This document shows, one piece after another, positions 60,901-64,000 of a DNA stretch of 64,000 nucleotides. Positions within the stretch are counted from its first letter, which is position 1. Each line of letters opens with the position of its first letter. The notes beneath the pieces are model-generated. The model ran no database searches. It was not told where the DNA came from and worked only from the letters and a program-made list of their open reading frames with translations. The stretch is from contig NC_018227.2 of the NCBI RefSeq assembly GCF_000304355.2, positions 1,116,001-1,180,000 on the forward strand, read 5' to 3'. Made by a program: the position numbers and the translations under genes. Source of the stretch: Methanoculleus bourgensis MS2 (GTDB lineage: Archaea > Halobacteriota > Methanomicrobia > Methanomicrobiales > Methanoculleaceae).

Positions 60901-61939
60901 CCGCTCCGCAGACACAGCAGGTCTTCGTCGTGTACTGTTCATCGACTTTTATTACTCTCTTACCTGCAAGGGCTGCCTTGTAGGTCAAAAATCCGATGAA
61001 CCGTGAGAGGTGTCCCGCGTTCTGGGTGGCGCGGTTGAGCCCGGGCGTAGCCTGCTTCGACTTCGGCATCTGCTTGACGGAGAGGTCACCAACCAGGATC
61101 GTGGCGGCCCGGGTGTTTTCCACGAGGTTCCTGCTCAGTTTGTGCTGGAAGTCGTTGAGCTGGTTGCTCCGCTTCCGCTCCATCGTCCGCTTGGCACGGT
61201 TGAGCCTCTGCCACTTCCGGCTCTTCTTCTTGCAGTGGTCCCTTCGGGCCTGCACGGCATCGATCTTTGGGTTCCAATACCTGTCCGGCCGGGCATTCCT
61301 GACTTCAAGGAACTTGCCAGAGGTGTTGACCGCGACATGCTTCGTGACCCCGAGGTCCCAGGCCTGATAGAACCCGTTGTCAACGTACTTCTGGTCCGGC
61401 TGAACCTCGTGGACGATGGAGACGTAGTACGCTTTCTTCAGGTCATCGTAGAAGAGATCCACTTGTTTGACGTTGAGGAACGTCTGAACTTCGGGCAGAT
61501 CGAACTCCAGCGGAACCTCGTTGTAGAAGTGCGAGAACCGGATCCGACCCCCGGCGATCGCAAACCCGCTCTGGTTGTAGCGGAGCGTGCAGAAATGATC
61601 TTTCCCCTTGAACCCCGGGGGATTGGCGTCTTCGTCGCCGTTCTGTCGGAGCGCAAAGAACGACTTGAAGTTGTCGTCCAGAGATTTGAGGGTGGTCTGC
61701 AGAACTTTGGAGTAGACCCACCGGTACTCGGGGTACTTCTTCTTCAGGTCGGGAAGGGCGTTCGCCTGCTGCACATACCCGATGTACTGCTTATCGGGCC
61801 GATCCTTGTTCTCCTGATAGTTCTGGTTTCGTTCGGCAAGAGCAAAGTTGTAGAGTAACCGGCACTTCTCGGAGAGGTGCCAGAGCACATCGGCCTGATC
61901 GGGTGTCACCTGAATCTTGATCTTCGTGGTGATGTGCAT
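60680..61939 (-). CDS. tnpB: TnpB RNA-guided nuclease-type protein (IS605 OrfB), rearranged RuvC glutamate
   Basis: A 419-residue protein. Parts: N-terminal helical domain (DVLWHLSEKCRLLYNFALAE), beta-barrel part (LPEVQTFLNVKQVDLFYDDL), and the RuvC domain with D195 in AWDLGVTKH and D368 in CIDRDHNSAVNI, with the zinc ribbon CCVCG ... CACGNC between them. At the RuvC-II position where most TnpB proteins have VVEDL there is VGDLS (G284), but a Glu is present in KVDEQYTTKTCCVCG (E334), the alternative glutamate location seen in some TnpB and Fanzor proteins. So activity is plausible. The RNA guide should come from the 3' end overlapping the right-end hairpin. The last residues are encoded by that hairpin. 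Confidence 0.88.
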   Translation of the reverse strand: MHITTKIKIQVTPDQADVLWHLSEKCRLLYNFALAERNQNYQENKDRPDKQYIGYVQQANALPDLKKKYPEYRWVYSKVLQTTLKSLDDNFKSFFALRQNGDEDANPPGFKGKDHFCTLRYNQSGFAIAGGRIRFSHFYNEVPLEFDLPEVQTFLNVKQVDLFYDDLKKAYYVSIVHEVQPDQKYVDNGFYQAWDLGVTKHVAVNTSGKFLEVRNARPDRYWNPKIDAVQARRDHCKKKSRKWQRLNRAKRTMERKRSNQLNDFQHKLSRNLVENTRAATILVGDLSVKQMPKSKQATPGLNRATQNAGHLSRFIGFLTYKAALAGKRVIKVDEQYTTKTCCVCGAVHEMPLWKRVMDCACGNCIDRDHNSAVNIMVRFLSQNALWAGYRQFAGNLRQTGPRIPVVPGHSQEAPCASGG

Positions 61940-62525
61940 CAGAACCTCTCCTGTCGGTTATCACATGAGTAATCTCTTGTTCTTTGGTATAAAGAAGAGC
62001 CATGCGGGGTGAAAGTGAAACAAAACGAAGGGGCGCCGCTCCCATCCCCCAGCTTGCGCAGGGGGTCTTCCCGCTCTGCCCCTTCAACCCCGCAGAGATA
62101 AAATCCCTCCGATTTCGGTTTGGCATCGACCGTGATCATGCGGCACCCCACATACTGCGAGAGTCGCATGGCGATGGCCACCGTCTTCAACAACATGGCC
62201 CGACCGATACCCCGGCCTTCAAACTCCCGGTGCGTTGCCAGTCGTGCGATCTTCAGCGCCGGATAGTGGGGGTATGGATACCATTCTTCACCGTCGTTGT
62301 CGCTGATCCCTTTCCTGATGATGCAGTCATTGGTGAGTGTAAAAAAACCGACGATCTGCTCTTCATATGATACGATCCGCGTGACCGACAACCGAGCGGC
62401 CTGGTTTTCGAGTGCGTCTTCGACCAGAAACTCTGTCAGATCCAGCTCTCTGCACTGGAATAATGAAACATCAATGTCTTCGGTGAGAAGAGAAAAAGAT
62501 AGATTATCGAAGGGTATTTTTGTGT

Positions 62526-62672
62526 TCAAAGTCGCATCTCACGGGCGAGTATGGCGGCTTCGCGGATCAACTCGCGGCCGTCATCAGTGTCTGTGGGGCA
62601 GTCCAGATAGCGTTGGAACCGCCGGGCGTCTTCCCCCTCCAGGACAAGCCCAAGTTCAATCGGTTTTGCCAT
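62526..62672 (-). CDS. Small antitoxin of the GNAT toxin-antitoxin pair
   Basis: A 48-residue protein from ATG 62670-62672 (further upstream codons look non-coding): MAKPIELGLVLEGEDARRFQ, RYLDCPTDTDDGRELIREA, then AILAREMRL. Pattern D/E-rich with L-x-x-E-G-E-D-A-x-R-F and a C-terminal helix; seen with GNAT toxin genes in methanogens. Its stop overlaps the start of the toxin gene by 4 bases. It probably binds the toxin; no DNA-binding domain is obvious. The toxin is currently split, so it may be idle. Confidence 0.75.
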   Translation of the reverse strand: MAKPIELGLVLEGEDARRFQRYLDCPTDTDDGRELIREAAILAREMRL

Positions 62673-62864
62673 CTCCCTTTCCTCTGAATATACTATAATA
62701 TCCCGACATACATAAAATAGGTTTCCCTTGGTGCCGGATTCAATCTCTCCACCGTTCTTTATCGTCTGGATCCGGTTGATCCCGGTGAGATCTCCCGGCA
62801 CGGCGGGATGTGCCGCCGGACGCTGAAAAGGATAGACATGGCCTTGAATGCCAGAATAGGTACT

Positions 62865-63578
62865 TCACTTCTGCATTCTTCGGTAAAGGATGCCGAGCAC
62901 CAGTACCGAGAGGATGGGTGCAAGCGCTATCAGCGCGATCAGCCCGAAACCGTCGGTGACGGGGTTACGGCCCTCGATCCCGGCCGCGACCCCGACAGCG
63001 AGAGAGAGGAGGAAGGTGACCGCCATCGGGCCGGTGGCGACACCCCCTGAGTCGAACGCGATACCGATAAACTCCCGGTCCGAGAAGGGGAGAAGGAGTA
63101 TGGCGGTGAGGTAGCCGGGGATGAGGAAGAAGAGCAGCGGGATTGCGTAGGCGAGCCGGGCCATGCCGAGCGATACCGAGACCGCGACACCGAGGGAGAG
63201 GGTGTAGAGAATGAGAGACTCCCCGATGTAGCCGCTCGATGATTCCCCAACCTGGTAACAGAGGACCCGGACCGCAGGCTCTGCGTAGGTGACAAGGAAC
63301 CCAAGGAAGAACCCGAATGGGATCAGCAGCCACCGCTGGTCGATCGCGGCGACGGCCTCCCCTATCTCCCGGCCGGCCGGAAGGAACGCGACGCTGACAC
63401 CCTGCAGGAAGAGGACCATGCCGAGGAACGCGAGCAGGATGCCCTTCGCGAGGTTTGCGATGTAGACCCGGGGGAGTTTCAGGTAGAGCGCCTGGAAGGC
63501 CAGGAAGAAGATGAGCAGGGGGAGGAGCGCCCCGGCAACCTCGATGGTGATCCGGCCCATGCCGTCGAGGAGCGCCAT
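62865..63578 (-). CDS. DUF1538 integral membrane protein
   Basis: A 237-residue protein with about six to seven membrane segments: VAGALLPLLIFFLAFQALYL, GILLAFLGMVLFLQGVSVAF, WLLIPFGFFLGFLVTYAEPA, LILYTLSLGVAVSVSLGMAR, AIPLLFFLIPGYLTAILLLP, VTFLLSLAVGVAAGI, LIALIALAPILSVLVLGILY. The conserved DUF1538 parts FVTYAEPAVRVL, FDSGGVATGPMAV and GFGLIALIALAPI are clear. The same segments recur in the next upstream gene, so two DUF1538 genes form a pair five bases apart. Transport is suspected but not known; the P-II-like protein nearby would regulate it. Confidence 0.88.
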   Translation of the reverse strand: MALLDGMGRITIEVAGALLPLLIFFLAFQALYLKLPRVYIANLAKGILLAFLGMVLFLQGVSVAFLPAGREIGEAVAAIDQRWLLIPFGFFLGFLVTYAEPAVRVLCYQVGESSSGYIGESLILYTLSLGVAVSVSLGMARLAYAIPLLFFLIPGYLTAILLLPFSDREFIGIAFDSGGVATGPMAVTFLLSLAVGVAAGIEGRNPVTDGFGLIALIALAPILSVLVLGILYRRMQK

Positions 63579-63583
63579 AAGAG

Positions 63584-64000
63584 TCAGGAGTAGATCACCC
63601 CCATTACCATGACGCCGAGGATGGGGCCGAGCGAGGCGAGCCCGATCAGCCCGAAACCGTCCGCGAGGGCCGACCGCCCGGCAAGGACCGCACTGACCCC
63701 GACCCCGAGGGCCAGGATGACCGGGACCGTCAGCGGCCCGGTCGTCACGCCGCCGGCGTCAAACGCGATTGCCATGAAATCTGGCGGCGTGAACGGCGCA
63801 AGGAGAAGGACGGTGCCGTATCCGGCGGCGAAGAGGTAGGCAATAGGGACCCCGAGGACGATCCTGAGGACCGCCGCGGAGACGAAGAACCCGACGCCGA
63901 CCCCGATAACGATGACCAGGGGTTCCTGCGGGACGCCACCCGCGGAGACGGTATCGACCATGCCTGCAAGGACGCGGACGTCGGGCTCGGCGACGGTGGC
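63584..64000 (-). CDS. DUF1538 membrane protein, C-terminal part (5' end outside window)
   Basis: The frame is open to the right edge of the window and ends at TGA/TAG near 63584; about 139 residues are seen. ATVAEPDVRVLAGMVDTVS, VIVIGVGVGFFVSAAVLRIV, AAGYGTVLLLAPFTPPDFMA, FDAGGVTTGPLTVPVILALG, DGFGLIGLASLGPILGVMVM repeat the DUF1538 motifs (F-D-[AS]-G-G-V-[AT]-T-G-P, D-G-F-G-L-I). It is five bases upstream of its partner gene and probably co-transcribed. The N-terminal half is missing only because the window stops. Confidence 0.88.
   Translation of the reverse strand, partial: ATVAEPDVRVLAGMVDTVSAGGVPQEPLVIVIGVGVGFFVSAAVLRIVLGVPIAYLFAAGYGTVLLLAPFTPPDFMAIAFDAGGVTTGPLTVPVILALGVGVSAVLAGRSALADGFGLIGLASLGPILGVMVMGVIYS

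Larger units (their letters stand above)
60675..62097 (-). mobile_element. IS200/IS605-type element carrying only tnpB (IS1341-like)
   Basis: About 1423 bases, with breakpoints set by the interrupted toxin gene (uncertain by two bases because of shared CT). No target duplication is seen, as expected for IS605-type. Subterminal hairpins: right end CCCCCCGC-TTGC-GCAGGGGG (60683-60702), left end CCCCCAGC-TTGC-GCAGGGGG (62046-62065), read here on the plus strand. On the minus strand the base just before the left end is preceded by TTTAT, the probable target/TAM. The right end follows the tnpB stop by about 5 bases. No tnpA gene. Confidence 0.88.
60531..62529 (-). pseudogene. GNAT-family acetyltransferase toxin gene, split in frame by an IS605-type element
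   Basis: The first part (62529-62098) encodes ISIPFDN-type start (KIPFDNLSFSLLTEDIDVSL) and the GNAT core: ALENQAARLSVTRIVSYEEQ, KIARLATHREFEGRGIGRAM (motif A, R-G-I-G), ITVDAKPKSEGFY. After Tyr the element begins. The second part (60674-60531, stop TGA 60531-60533) continues exactly in frame: LKYGFQRALMKKKRDMIPLY, RDFH, the expected end of such toxins. Joined, the protein has 191 residues and resembles TA-type acetyltransferases that modify charged tRNA. The antitoxin gene at 62526-62672 overlaps its start by 4 bases. Confidence 0.9.

Overview
The window reads as a chromosome segment of a methanogenic archaeon, most likely Methanomicrobiales (Methanoculleus-like). Support comes from an archaeal-type nicotinate phosphoribosyltransferase, tRNA genes without encoded CCA, TATA-box promoters with GGTGA/GGAGG ribosome sites, XerA, HerA/NurA-type proteins, a MobB-MoaE fusion, PEGA-domain surface proteins and a P-II/DUF1538 set. 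The host core is GC-rich; several accessory blocks are visibly AT-rich. The assignment is by gene content only.

Layout. 1-430: end of a nicotinate phosphoribosyltransferase gene and tRNA-Ala. 748-8704: a churned region of toxin-antitoxin genes (hicAB split by an IS with 13-bp inverted repeats, further hicB copies and hicA remnants, a three-gene wHTH/YwgA-like/MazF cassette), a GNAT protein, a transglutaminase-like protein, two tiny proteins and an AAA ATPase. 8765-20536: a seven-gene minus-strand defence island: hsdR, hsdS, a SEC-C/HExxH protein, hsdM, then a NurA-like nuclease, a HerA-like ATPase and a tRNA-guanine-transglycosylase-like (DpdA-like) protein with a DUF6884-like tail. The last three are the best candidate for an undescribed system. 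21081-24840: a broken relE module, a second copy of the MazF cassette, small paralogous proteins and a lamin-tail remnant. 24884-27645: an AT-rich membrane protein plus a beta-propeller/PEGA surface protein.

27862-36400: a transposase fragment, an SRPBCC protein, tRNA-Gln and nucleotide-sugar genes (ManC, TPR protein, UDP-sugar epimerase). XerA lies between two non-coding arrays whose units meet at CTAG-centred palindromes; a single unit of the same family lies at 28432-28703. 36817-44437: a core block (DUF5806-like protein, MobB-MoaE, GlmM, a 1191-residue helical-repeat protein, acylphosphatase) with a solo cas1 converging on it. 44946-56590: a seven-gene co-directional run of exported proteins (DUF4430 plus SUOX-like repeats, a PGF-pre-PGF-like protein, PEGA repeats, a metallophosphoesterase, a lipoprotein, a WtpA-like binding protein), mostly overlapping by 4 bases, which looks like one cell-surface system. 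56757-59778: two phenylacetate-CoA ligases and an ACT-domain protein. 59756-64000: a P-II-like gene and two DUF1538 membrane genes, separated by a GNAT toxin-antitoxin pair whose toxin gene is split exactly in frame by a tnpB-only IS605-type element, next to a short relative of that element.

Most accessory modules are mobile or decaying. The apparently intact ones are the type I restriction system, the NurA/HerA/TGT operon, both MazF cassettes and the solo Cas1.
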